Origin: an uncultured Saprospirales bacterium
Lineage (GTDB): Bacteria > Bacteroidota > Bacteroidia > Chitinophagales > Saprospiraceae
Assembly (NCBI GenBank): GCA_937926355.1
Contig: CALAZP010000164.1
Span: forward strand, 1 to 10,663
Direction: 5' to 3'
Length of the DNA stretch: 10,663 bases
The notes beneath the pieces were generated by a model. That model had not been told where the DNA came from. It worked only from the letters and a program-made list of their open reading frames with translations, and did no database searches. This document shows positions 1 to 8,100 of the stretch, in pieces. Made by a program: the position numbers and the translations under genes. Numbering within the stretch: position 1 is the first letter of the stretch; each line of letters starts with the position of its first letter.

Positions 1-46
1 CATCTAAGGGAATGGTTATGTTGTCTATCATTAGAGTCGATTTCAT
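1..46 (-). CDS. Possible 5' end of a divergent gene (partial)
   Basis: An ATG on the minus strand at 46-44 opens a frame that stays open to the left edge and reads MKSTLMIDNITIPLD. Only 15 codons are visible, so no product can be named and no signal peptide or motif is evident. Support is indirect: a perfect match to the Bacteroidota -7 consensus TAnnTTTG lies just upstream on the same strand (57-64), and the next gene on the right is transcribed away from it, giving a typical divergent arrangement. The competing reading is the last 20 codons of a plus-strand gene ending with TAA at 63-65, which cannot be excluded. Confidence 0.3.
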   Translation of the reverse strand, partial: MKSTLMIDNITIPLD

Positions 47-56
47 AAAACAGGCT

Positions 57-64
57 CAAAAATA
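57..64 (-). promoter_or_regulatory. Candidate -7 promoter box for the left-edge gene
   Basis: Read on the minus strand, this is TATTTTTG, an exact match to the TAnnTTTG -7 element of the Bacteroidota primary sigma factor. No TTTG -33 element sits at the usual spacing: the nearest TTTG is about 30 bases upstream. The ATG at 46 would follow within about 10 bases, giving a very short leader. In AT-rich DNA such matches also arise by chance. Confidence 0.25.
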
Positions 65-140
65 ACTAACTTACTTGTTTTTCTTATATAAATTCAAAGT
101 CTGTACACCACAAATGAATTTTTTCACATCATAAAGTTAG

Positions 141-707
141 ATGAAAATCAAATACTTGAAGATAGCAAACGATGAAGCGTTAATCAAGAGAGTTATCCTA
201 GGAGAAGCTCATGCAGAGCGGTTGCTTTACGAAAAATTTGCTGGCTACATTTTGGGGGTGTGTAGAAGATTTATTTCCAATTTCCACGATGCAGAAGATG
301 TGGCTCTAATCGTTTTACAAAAAATTTTTGAACGCTTAAACCAATATAAATTTGAAGGTGACTTTCAAGCTTGGGTCAGAAAAATATCGGTTAACGAATC
401 ATTGATGTATTTGCGATCTAAAAAAAATTGGTTAACAGAAATACCCGATGACCTTCAATTGCCTAGTTTAAATGCAAATGCTTATGACCAATTAACAGCT
501 AATGACTTACTCATTTTGTTAGATCAATTACCAAATGGTTATAAGACAGTTTTCAACCTCTATGTTATAGAGGGGTACAAACACAGAGAAATTGCCGATT
601 TATTAGGAATTAGTATTAACACCTCTAAATCACAATTGATTTTGGCAAGAAAAAAATTAAGCGAAATAATTATAAAAATTTCAAATACTCATGGAGGAGA
701 AATTTAA
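141..707 (+). CDS. ECF-type RNA polymerase sigma factor (sigma-70 family)
   Basis: This protein should direct core RNA polymerase to a small set of promoters, usually in response to an envelope signal. Its 188 residues are normal for the extracytoplasmic-function group. Sigma region 2 spans about residues 11-95, with DAEDV at 50-54 and the F-x-x-W-V-R-K-I promoter-recognition helix at about 75-82. A short acidic/polar linker follows, then region 4 at about 120-175, with the helix-turn-helix around G145-L173 (YKHREIADLLGIS and TSKSQL). The region 2.2 segment is unusual: family members normally read DAEDxxQE, whereas here the Q-E pair is replaced by L-I (DAEDVALI). The gene overlaps the following membrane protein by 17 bases, so the two are translationally coupled as sigma/anti-sigma pairs often are. 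I saw no clear TAnnTTTG promoter in the 94 bases upstream. The start at 141 is the only one that leaves region 2 complete. Target genes are unknown. Confidence 0.9.
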   Translation: MKIKYLKIANDEALIKRVILGEAHAERLLYEKFAGYILGVCRRFISNFHDAEDVALIVLQKIFERLNQYKFEGDFQAWVRKISVNESLMYLRSKKNWLTEIPDDLQLPSLNANAYDQLTANDLLILLDQLPNGYKTVFNLYVIEGYKHREIADLLGISINTSKSQLILARKKLSEIIIKISNTHGGEI

Positions 708-987
708 AGCATTGGCAAACCATTTAGAAGTAACCCCTTCAGATGAATTATGGAAAAGATTTCAAAAACAAAGAAATCAAAATTCGAAAAGACTTCACTG
801 GCTGTCTATTGCAGCTTCTTTATTTTTCGTCCTAACCACAACTTTTTTTTACCCTCGAAACACCTACCAACCTCAACCTTTGGAATCCTCAATAGAATAC
901 CAAGGCGGTCCAATTGTATCTATCTCCAATTATCCAACTGTAGAAGAGGGAAATGGCAAAATAAAGGTGGCTTCTCCTTTTAATTAA
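691..987 (+). CDS. Small single-pass membrane protein, probable anti-sigma factor
   Basis: The 98-residue product has a charged N-terminal segment of about 35 residues (EEKFKALANHLE, then WKRFQKQRNQNSKR), one hydrophobic segment at about 37-55 (WLSIAASLFFVLTTTFF) and a 45-residue polar tail that would be periplasmic. This layout, with the cytoplasmic part first, matches a minimal transmembrane anti-sigma factor, and the position supports it: the start overlaps the end of the ECF sigma gene by 17 bases. I see no zinc-binding (ZAS) H-x3-C-x2-C motif, so binding of the sigma factor would rest on the short N-terminal helix. It is much shorter than ordinary anti-sigma factors, and the periplasmic tail is too small for a folded sensor domain. 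The GGAGGAG after the ATG encodes Glu-Glu and is not a ribosome site for a later start, because no in-frame ATG follows. Function is inferred from position and topology only. Confidence 0.6.
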   Translation: MEEKFKALANHLEVTPSDELWKRFQKQRNQNSKRLHWLSIAASLFFVLTTTFFYPRNTYQPQPLESSIEYQGGPIVSISNYPTVEEGNGKIKVASPFN

Positions 988-1543
988 AAATTCTATGTTT
1001 ACCTAGCCATTCCTTAGTTGCATTTTCATCTTCCCAAAAAAAAGAAGTAAAAGGAAATGGAAAATTGTGATAGGTCAACCATTGTTCAATTAATCTCTTG
1101 GTAGGGTCATTTTCAAACAAAAGCGTCTGAAAATCCGGTATAGGTGGCGCAATTTTATTATTATTTGGAACACCAACTATTAAAGGGACCTCTACCTCGT
1201 TTAAAAATCGAATCATTCCAATAGTTTTAATATCCATTTCAGTAGTTTGTGGTATTGCAGCACCCAAAACTAGGATATAAATGCTTCTTCCGTCTGATTC
1301 TTTAAAATATTTAATTCTGCCGATATTAAAAGGAGCAGGTAAGCCAGTAATGTTTTCTCTTTCTTCAAACATTTGGTTTTCGAGGTTGAAAAACAGATTT
1401 GGATATTCCCCAGCTGCGTGTATGATATCTGCTGTTACTATCCCATTTTGAAGGGAACTAGAGATTTCTTTTTGATTAGGCTGCTGGTTACAAGCCCAAT
1501 TAATAGCAATTAAAAGAATAGTCGCTTGTTTGGAAAGTTTCAT
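980..1543 (-). CDS. Lipoprotein resembling family I inorganic pyrophosphatase, catalytic site degenerate
   Basis: The 187-residue product begins with a lipoprotein-type signal (MKLSKQATILLIAINWAC; lipid Cys18, although Asn at -3 is atypical for a lipobox). From residue 36 on it aligns, by my recollection of the E. coli enzyme, without gaps over 42 residues and then with small gaps to the end. Shared landmarks are D84-G (E. coli D65-G66), R62 (R43), N73-x-G75 (N54, G56), ILVLG (DVLVP), IVGVP (LVAVP), Y158 (Y141) and W-E-D-E-N-A-T-K (WENAEAAK). The metal- and phosphate-binding residues are mostly gone: E31 to Leu, Y55 to Ile, D67 to Arg, D70 to Tyr, D97 to Asn, D102 to Val, K104 to Leu, K142 to His. 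I infer a non-catalytic homologue anchored in the envelope. A longer frame starts at 1630 but runs through the divergent promoter region and would bury the signal peptide; 1543 is preferred. It converges on the membrane protein gene with an 8-base overlap. Confidence 0.65.
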   Translation of the reverse strand: MKLSKQATILLIAINWACNQQPNQKEISSSLQNGIVTADIIHAAGEYPNLFFNLENQMFEERENITGLPAPFNIGRIKYFKESDGRSIYILVLGAAIPQTTEMDIKTIGMIRFLNEVEVPLIVGVPNNNKIAPPIPDFQTLLFENDPTKRLIEQWLTYHNFPFPFTSFFWEDENATKEWLGKHRIFN

Positions 1544-1618
1544 TTGAACATGGGGTTTGCCACAATAATACAAAAACAATTGTGCAAAATTTAAGAACTG
1601 TTTCAATTGAATTCTATT

Positions 1619-1626
1619 TACTTTTG
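1619..1626 (+). promoter_or_regulatory. Candidate -7 promoter box for the small lipoprotein gene
   Basis: TACTTTTG matches the Bacteroidota -7 consensus TAnnTTTG exactly and lies 12 bases before the ATG at 1639, implying a leader of only a few bases. No TTTG -33 element is found 17-23 bases upstream. It sits in the 95-base spacer between two divergent lipoprotein genes, where at least one plus-strand promoter is expected. Confidence 0.35.
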
Positions 1627-1638
1627 TCAAAAAAATAA

Positions 1639-2115
1639 ATGAAATCTAAGATTGTATTAGGCCTACTTATATTTGTAATAAGTTGTAAATCAGAAATTCA
1701 ACCAACTAAATCTTCTGCTAGTCCTATTCAAGCATCTAATTTGCAAGGGATTTGGGAAAATGTAGAAATAAAAGTGGAAGTCAAAAATGATAGTTCCTAT
1801 TTGTTCATTGTAGAGGAAGACGATTGGCAAAATATTTTACAAATTCGCCCAACTCAATCTTACTTTTATCCGGATCAAACCTATCGACAAGTTTTCATAG
1901 GATTAGATAATTCTATTCTAGATACAAAAAAAGGTTCATGGTTTTTGAATCAAGATACTCTAACCATTACCCTACCAGAAGATACGCTAAAATACTCCGT
2001 AAGGCTCCAAAAAGGGATGCTCTTAATGAGAGGCCAAGTGGATTGGAATAGCGATGGACAAAAGAATGATATTTATTTTGGCAAACAAAGACAAGTGTCT
2101 AAGTCATTGAATTAA
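1639..2115 (+). CDS. Small lipoprotein of unknown function, lipocalin-like pattern
   Basis: The 158-residue product has a clear lipoprotein signal peptide (MKSKIVLGLLIFVISC; lipid Cys16), a Ser/Thr/Gln-rich linker to about residue 33, and a beta-rich domain to the end. LQGIW at 35-39 resembles the G-x-W opening of lipocalin-like folds. Alternating strands follow, including SYLF, KGSWFLNQDTLTITL and KYSVRLQKGMLLM. Near the C terminus D135-W-N137-S-D139-G140-Q-K-N-D144 resembles the DxDxDG calcium-binding loop. No enzyme motif is visible, and I do not recognise the exact family. It is divergent from the pyrophosphatase-like lipoprotein gene, sharing a 95-base spacer, and its stop overlaps the end of the convergent propeller gene by 4 bases. 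Attachment to the inner or outer membrane cannot be decided; the residues after the Cys (KSE) are not diagnostic. Confidence 0.7.
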   Translation: MKSKIVLGLLIFVISCKSEIQPTKSSASPIQASNLQGIWENVEIKVEVKNDSSYLFIVEEDDWQNILQIRPTQSYFYPDQTYRQVFIGLDNSILDTKKGSWFLNQDTLTITLPEDTLKYSVRLQKGMLLMRGQVDWNSDGQKNDIYFGKQRQVSKSLN

Positions 2116-5100
2116 TTTATTTTTTGTTGTAATTTTCCAGTCAAACCATCTAGTTGATTAATCGCATCAAGTGCACTAATGGTTGGTTTAACATCCGCCG
2201 ACTGCAAAATAGACATTACAAATAAATATTGGTTTTGTAAAGGAACAATCTGGAGATCAGCTTCCTTTAGTTGATAAATACTGCCATAAATAAAATCTTG
2301 AGCACCTGGTTGACCGCTACCTATAATAGATGCCTTTTCTTCTGGTGTGCGATCAGATTGATTTATATTTTCCTTTAGTGACTCCAGTAAAAGGTACTGC
2401 TCATAGCATCGCATAGAGGCCATAAACTGCAGTTCCAAGTCCGATTCAGAAGCGTCCACCCTAGGGTCGGGAACCACCTCCAAATTTTGCTGATAACCCA
2501 CTCCATCAACCTCGAGTACTACCTTGTAAATTCCGGGCGCAGCATATGGCCCACTAGGCTCAGGAGAGGTTCTATTTATAACTGCGGAAATGGGCAAACT
2601 ACTTTTTGCTCCTTTCGGTCTTGTCCACTTCAAATCCCAAATGAATCGGTGGTGCCCTTGTTCAGTACGGGGCTTTTCATCATTTTTTACCCAATAATAA
2701 GGATGCGCCAAATCATCTGGATTCAAAGGTTTCAAAATATTTTCACTATCATAAGTTCGAACCAAATGCTCTTCAGAATCATAAATTTTAATGGATATTT
2801 TTTGTGCCGCCTTCGGCAAAAAATAATCAATAAAAGCACCACTGGGTGGATTTTCACCAGCAGGCTCCTCCGGTGGAAGGGGCGTATCTAGAAAGTGATT
2901 GTCTCTGACTCTGTATGCAATTGGTGGAGGAACCAAAAAGGGATCAAAAATATTGACTTGCTTGGCTATACTCCGCAAAGGATTGATATTATCTAAAACC
3001 CAAATAGATCTGCCGTGAGTTCCTACTATCAAATCACCTTCATGAATAATTAAATCACGAATTGAAGAAGCGGGCAAATTATTTTTTAACGGATACCAAC
3101 GCTCCCCATTATTTGGGGAGTAGTAAACAGTTCGCTCAGTTCCTGCAAATAAAAGGCCTCTTTGAATGGGGTCTTCTCGTACTACATTAACAGGCCCATT
3201 ACTAGCTAAACCTGAGATGATTTTATTCCAAGTTTTTCCTTGGTCATCAGTTCTGTATATCCTGGGGCTCATATCATCTTTACGAATACTATTAACCGCT
3301 ATATATGCTACATTTTCATCGAAATGACCTGCATCAATTTGAGAAATTTTATCCCAGGATTCTAAATCAGGTGGAGTCACATTACTCCAGGATTTTCCTC
3401 CATCGGCAGTAACGTGCACCAAACCGTCATCTGTACCTGCCCAAATCACCTCAGCATTTATACTAGAGGGAGAAAGAGCATAAATCACTCCTCTTCTATC
3501 TACCTGATAGTCCTTTGAAATATAATCAGCAATAGAAGCAGAAGGATTAGGATGAGGACGACTTAAATCAGGACTGACCTGAAACCAGGAATCTCCTCCA
3601 TTTCGAGTAGCCCATAAAACATTAGTGGCAAAAAATAATAGCCGATCATCTAAGGGATGCCACATCAAAGGCATAGTCCTCAGAATTCTATAATCACCAG
3701 AACGCAACACTTCTGGCCCCACATATTGGGTCTGACCTGTTTTTTTATTAAATCGAACCACTCTACCTCCATAAATAATGTCAGGGTCTTTAGGATCAGG
3801 AGCGATATAGGCGTATTCATCCGCCCCTACCCCAATCCAATCTCGAAAAGATATTTGGCCTCCTGCGCCCCTGCTTGAGGTGCCGATGGCACCACTTTCC
3901 TGCTGTCCTCCATAAATCCAGTAGGGAAATTGATGATCAGCAGTTACATGGTAGATTTGTGCAGTTGGTTGATTGTACCAAGAGGACCATGTTTTTCCAC
4001 CATTTACAGTTACTGTTGCTCCCTGGTCAGCAGCGAATATCATGATTGAAGGGTTTGCTGGATTAATCCAAATCCTGTGGTAATCATCACCCCCAGGTGC
4101 TCCTTTTATCGAAGTCCAAGTTAATCCACCATCATCTGAACGATAGGAAGCAATATTTCCTACAAACAGCGTATTAGGCTGTTGAGGGTGAACCTTTATT
4201 TCTGCAAAATCACCTCCTCTGCCCCATAATCGATAATCGGTGTTGATAAGTTTCCAGGACGTTCCCCCATTCTCACTTTTATAAATTCCACCTGCAATTT
4301 TTGCATCAACTGTCGCATAGATAATTTTCGAATTGGAAGGTGCAATTCCAATTCCAATCCTTCCTAATCCGTCTGATGATTCAGGTAGCCCTTCCATTAA
4401 TTTTACCCAAGTCTCTCCTCCATCTTCACTTTTATAAAGTCCACTATTAGGGCCAGAAAAAGAAGCATTCTCCCAAGGGCCCTCTCGATGGTCCCATAGT
4501 GAGGCAAATACTACGTTGGGATTAGAAGGATCTAATTCCACTTGGGTAGCACCCGTTTTTGTATCTACATACAATACTTTATCCCAAGTCTCTCCCCCAT
4601 CTAAAGTCTTATAAACTCCTCTGGTTTCATTAGGTCCATAAGGATGACCAAGCGCAGCTATATAAACTATATCTGGATTATCTGGATGAATAATAACTCT
4701 AGCTATTTGTTGCACATCAGGTAATCCTTTAAATTTCCAAGTTTGCCCTCCATCGGTACTTTTAAATACACCATCGCCAACACCTAAATCAGGACGATGA
4801 AGCCCCTCTCCTGAACCTACATATATGATATCTGGATTTTTTTGGTAAACTGCGATATCCCCTACAGATCCCGTCTCCATAGAATCGAAAATAGGATTCC
4901 ATGTTCGCCCATAATCATCTGTCTTCCATACCCCTCCATTATTAACCCCTACAAAAAAAACATTTGGTTGATCTACTATACCAACTGCTCCTACAGTTCT
5001 GCTAGCTCTGAAGGGACCAATTAAACGATATTTTAGATCTTTCGTGAATTCTTGTTCTTGTGCAAAAAGCAAAAAAGCAGAGCCCACAAAAAGATAGGTG

Positions 5101-5117
5101 AATATGAGGCGAAACAT
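2112..5117 (-). CDS. Secreted sortilin/VPS10-type BNR beta-propeller protein (second copy)
   Basis: The 1001-residue product starts with a Sec signal peptide (MFRLIFTYLFVGSAFLLFAQ, cleavage near 19-20). Residues about 25-710 form a large propeller with eleven Asp-box-like motifs (S/T-x-D-x-G-x-T-W) ending near residues 73, 127, 178, 237, 288, 334, 377, 511, 577, 630 and 674. The propeller closes with GTHGRSIWVLDN (about 699-710), common in sortilin-type BNR proteins. An Ig/FnIII-like segment follows (about 755-885, ending VVPDPRV), then a roughly 110-residue helical tail. Such proteins are often labelled glycosyl hydrolases, but I see no catalytic signature; binding of protein or glycan is as likely. 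No T9SS sorting domain is present at the C terminus, so it probably remains in the periplasm or envelope. It lies 28 bases after the paralogous gene at 5146-8295 and has no room for its own promoter, so it should be the last gene of that operon. The stop overlaps the facing lipoprotein gene. Confidence 0.88.
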   Translation of the reverse strand: MFRLIFTYLFVGSAFLLFAQEQEFTKDLKYRLIGPFRASRTVGAVGIVDQPNVFFVGVNNGGVWKTDDYGRTWNPIFDSMETGSVGDIAVYQKNPDIIYVGSGEGLHRPDLGVGDGVFKSTDGGQTWKFKGLPDVQQIARVIIHPDNPDIVYIAALGHPYGPNETRGVYKTLDGGETWDKVLYVDTKTGATQVELDPSNPNVVFASLWDHREGPWENASFSGPNSGLYKSEDGGETWVKLMEGLPESSDGLGRIGIGIAPSNSKIIYATVDAKIAGGIYKSENGGTSWKLINTDYRLWGRGGDFAEIKVHPQQPNTLFVGNIASYRSDDGGLTWTSIKGAPGGDDYHRIWINPANPSIMIFAADQGATVTVNGGKTWSSWYNQPTAQIYHVTADHQFPYWIYGGQQESGAIGTSSRGAGGQISFRDWIGVGADEYAYIAPDPKDPDIIYGGRVVRFNKKTGQTQYVGPEVLRSGDYRILRTMPLMWHPLDDRLLFFATNVLWATRNGGDSWFQVSPDLSRPHPNPSASIADYISKDYQVDRRGVIYALSPSSINAEVIWAGTDDGLVHVTADGGKSWSNVTPPDLESWDKISQIDAGHFDENVAYIAVNSIRKDDMSPRIYRTDDQGKTWNKIISGLASNGPVNVVREDPIQRGLLFAGTERTVYYSPNNGERWYPLKNNLPASSIRDLIIHEGDLIVGTHGRSIWVLDNINPLRSIAKQVNIFDPFLVPPPIAYRVRDNHFLDTPLPPEEPAGENPPSGAFIDYFLPKAAQKISIKIYDSEEHLVRTYDSENILKPLNPDDLAHPYYWVKNDEKPRTEQGHHRFIWDLKWTRPKGAKSSLPISAVINRTSPEPSGPYAAPGIYKVVLEVDGVGYQQNLEVVPDPRVDASESDLELQFMASMRCYEQYLLLESLKENINQSDRTPEEKASIIGSGQPGAQDFIYGSIYQLKEADLQIVPLQNQYLFVMSILQSADVKPTISALDAINQLDGLTGKLQQKIN

Positions 5118-5145
5118 AAGCTATTATTATTGTTGTTAGTGAGAT

Positions 5146-8100
5146 TTAATCAATCATTAAAGCTCGGATATTTAACTCGTCAAATAATTGATTAAAAGTG
5201 GTGACTTCTTGATTCATGATAGCGTCCAATGCTATTTTTTCTTGCTCCCACCTTGCTGACAAATCCTTAAATCTTTGTTTGACGCCCTCTGTAACCTTTG
5301 GAAAATGAGCATCAACTCCACCTTTTAAATTGAAAAACTCAACATTTAACTGACTGGGCCAATTGATCACGTCTTGTCCATTTTTTGTTCTTTTCTCAAT
5401 GATATTGGCCTCCCAACTGTCTAATTTATCCAATAAATCATCACCAGCATTGACCAATTTTTCCATACCCTTTTTATCTTCTAATTGCCCTTTGTAAAAT
5501 TCGATACGGAGTTTGAGTTGACCTACCTTCTCAACAGTTTGATGAATATCCTCAATTTGGTTGGTGATGTCCATCAGCATTTGCTGCTGTTCTTTCCACT
5601 CAGCCTCTGGAATGGTAACTCTTGGATCTGGCAGTAGTTGAATATCCTGTTCAACGGAACGCTCTCCTAAAGTTAACCTCGCTTTATAATTTCCAGGTGC
5701 AACTTGCCTTCCCGCATAACTGCCGTAAACATAAACTCCTTTAACACCACTCAATGAATTTGTTCTAAAATCCCATGCAAAGCGATTAATACCTTTTTCC
5801 GAAGGAATCACAACAGGGGCAGCAGGCCCTCCGGGATAAGCTTGATGTTCAGTATCTTTTTTATTGGTATAAACTCGAATTACTGTATCGGATTCATCTA
5901 GGATTTCAAGTTTTAATACCTCATCAGATGCTAAGGTATCATTCAAATACCAATTTAATACGACTCCGTTCATAGGATTGGCTCCTACACCAGGGGGGAC
6001 ATCCCTCCACGATGGTCTAAATGAACTGAACCGCACGGTAGGTTTGGGGACAAATAGAGCAAGGTCCAAAGATTTATTTTTCATCGCCATTCCTTGAAAA
6101 GGAGCTAAATCATCAAAAATCCAGAATGCTCTTCCAGCCGTAGCAGCTACCAAATCGTTATCGTTAATTTTAAGATCTGTAATAGGAACAATAGGTAAAT
6201 TGAGTTGTAGCTGTTCCCAGAGCGCTCCTCCATTAAAAGACACGTAGAAACCATGTTCACTACCTCCATATAAAAGACCAGGAACTTTCAAATCTTCTCT
6301 GATGACTTTCAAAAAATTATCCTCACTTATACCCTGATTTATTTTTTTCCATGACTGCCCATAATTTTCTGTTTTGTAGGTATAGGAATACATATCATTA
6401 AACTTATACCTAGTGGCGGTGATATAAGCAGTACCTGGGTCATGTGGGCTGACTTCAATAGAGTGAATCAGGGATTCTGGTAAATCTTTGGGGGTGATAT
6501 TCTCCCAATTTGTCCCATTATCTCTAGTGAGGTAGACCAATCCACAATCGCTACCAGTATAAATAACTCCCGGTTCCAAAGAGGATTCTATGACATAACT
6601 TAGGGTATTATAATTTTCTCCACCAGCTCCCTCATTGGTAAATGGACCACCACCCTCTAATTGTTTGGTAGTATCATTTCGCGTCAAATCCGGACTGATT
6701 TCTTTCCAGCTTATTCCACCATCCATACTTTTTAAAAGGATATTCCCACCGTGGTATAATACCTTAGGGTCATGTGGCGAGGCTATAATTGGCGCATTCC
6801 AATTGAATCGGTATTTCAAGTCTTTTGGGTAGTTTGCCAAATTAAGAGAAGGATAAGCCCTAATATCTTTTCCCTCATTAGTTCGCACATCCAATGCTTC
6901 AATAATACCTTGGTAACAACCACCAAAAAGAGTAATTGGATTAGTCGGGTCAAAAGCAATAAATGCACTTTCACAGCCTGGACCACTGGTCCAATCACTC
7001 TCTGTAATCCCTATACCATTAGTTCTTGAAGCAATCACAACGGAAGAATTGTCTTGCTGGCCTCCATAGACCTTATAAGGAAAAGTTTGGTCGGTATTAA
7101 CACGATAAAATTGAGCAGTAGGTTGATTATTTTGCAAAGACCAACTTCTACCATTATTAAAAGTAATTTCTGCTCCTCCATCGTCACCCAGAATCATATT
7201 GTCTGGATTGTTGGGATTGATCCAAAGATCATGGGTGTCTCCATGCCTAACCCCTACCCTAGTAAAAGTCTTACCTCCATCAATAGATTGCATCATTGGA
7301 GCATTCAAAACCACTACCTTATCCGCGTTTACAGGATCAGCAAAAACCTCCATATAATACCAAGATCTTGAACTTATATCCTGATTATTACTAAAAAGTT
7401 TCCAAGTTTGTCCCCCATCATCAGATCTATACAAACCAGATTTTTCTTTCTCTGTTTCGACAATTGCATATACTCTTTGTGGATCAGCAGGTGAAACAGA
7501 AATACCAGATTTTCCCATATTTTTAGGCAAACCTCCTTTTAGCTGAGTCCAATTGAGTCCTCCATCAGTCGATTTGTATATTCCAGAACCTGAGCCTCCA
7601 CTCTGGACCTTCCAGGGATATCTCCTATGGTCCCACATAGAAGCATACAAAATTCTGGGATTGGAGAAATCTAAGCTCAAGCTAGATGCACCTGAATTTT
7701 CATCGACATATAAAACTTGAGTCCAAGTCTCCCCTCCATCTGTGGATTTATAAATACCCCTATCTTTAGATGGGCCATGTAAAGCACCTTGAACAGCTAC
7801 CCAAACTGTATTGGGGTCATTTGGATGAATAGCGATATCTGAAATATGCCTAGAATGGGGTAATCCTATATTCTTCCAAGTTTGCCCCCCATCTAATGAT
7901 TTATATACCCCATCTCCATATGAAGTCATTACTCCTCTAACTGCATGCTCGCCCGTACCCACATAAATGACATTTGGATCTGATTTGGCTATAGCTATAT
8001 CTCCAATAGAGCTAGTGGCAAAAAAACCATCGGAAATATTTTTCCAAGTAATTCCAGCATCGGTAGTTTTCCATATTCCACCACCTGTGTAACCTGCAAA

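Noticed and set aside
3..65. Plus-strand frame ending in TAA at 63-65 as the tail of an upstream gene
   Set aside because: It is only 20 codons long with no recognisable motif. The divergent minus-strand start with a perfect -7 box is slightly better supported, but this alternative is not excluded.
47..140. Promoter of the sigma/anti-sigma pair
   Set aside because: A TTG at 75-77 could be a -33 element, but no TAnnTTTG box follows at the right spacing, so no site is called.
750..983. 77-codon plus-strand frame inside the candidate anti-sigma gene
   Set aside because: It is an out-of-frame shadow; the 691 frame has the coupled start and a sensible membrane topology.
1544..1630. N-terminal extension of 29 residues on the pyrophosphatase-like lipoprotein
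   Set aside because: It would place the lipoprotein signal peptide inside the protein and would overlap the -7 box of the divergent gene. The start at 1543 gives a normal signal sequence.
2487..2891. 134-codon plus-strand open frame inside the second propeller gene
   Set aside because: It is antisense to strongly supported coding sequence, has no recognisable motif and no promoter. The same applies to the other short antisense frames within 2112-10663.
5118..5145. Separate promoter or terminator between the two propeller genes
   Set aside because: The 28-base gap is AT-rich with no hairpin and no -7/-33 pair, which favours cotranscription.
4000..8100. Recurrent C-rich cctccatc-like words on the plus strand that look like a dispersed DNA repeat
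   Set aside because: They are the reverse complement of the Asp-Gly-Gly codons of the Asp-box motifs and follow the propeller periodicity.
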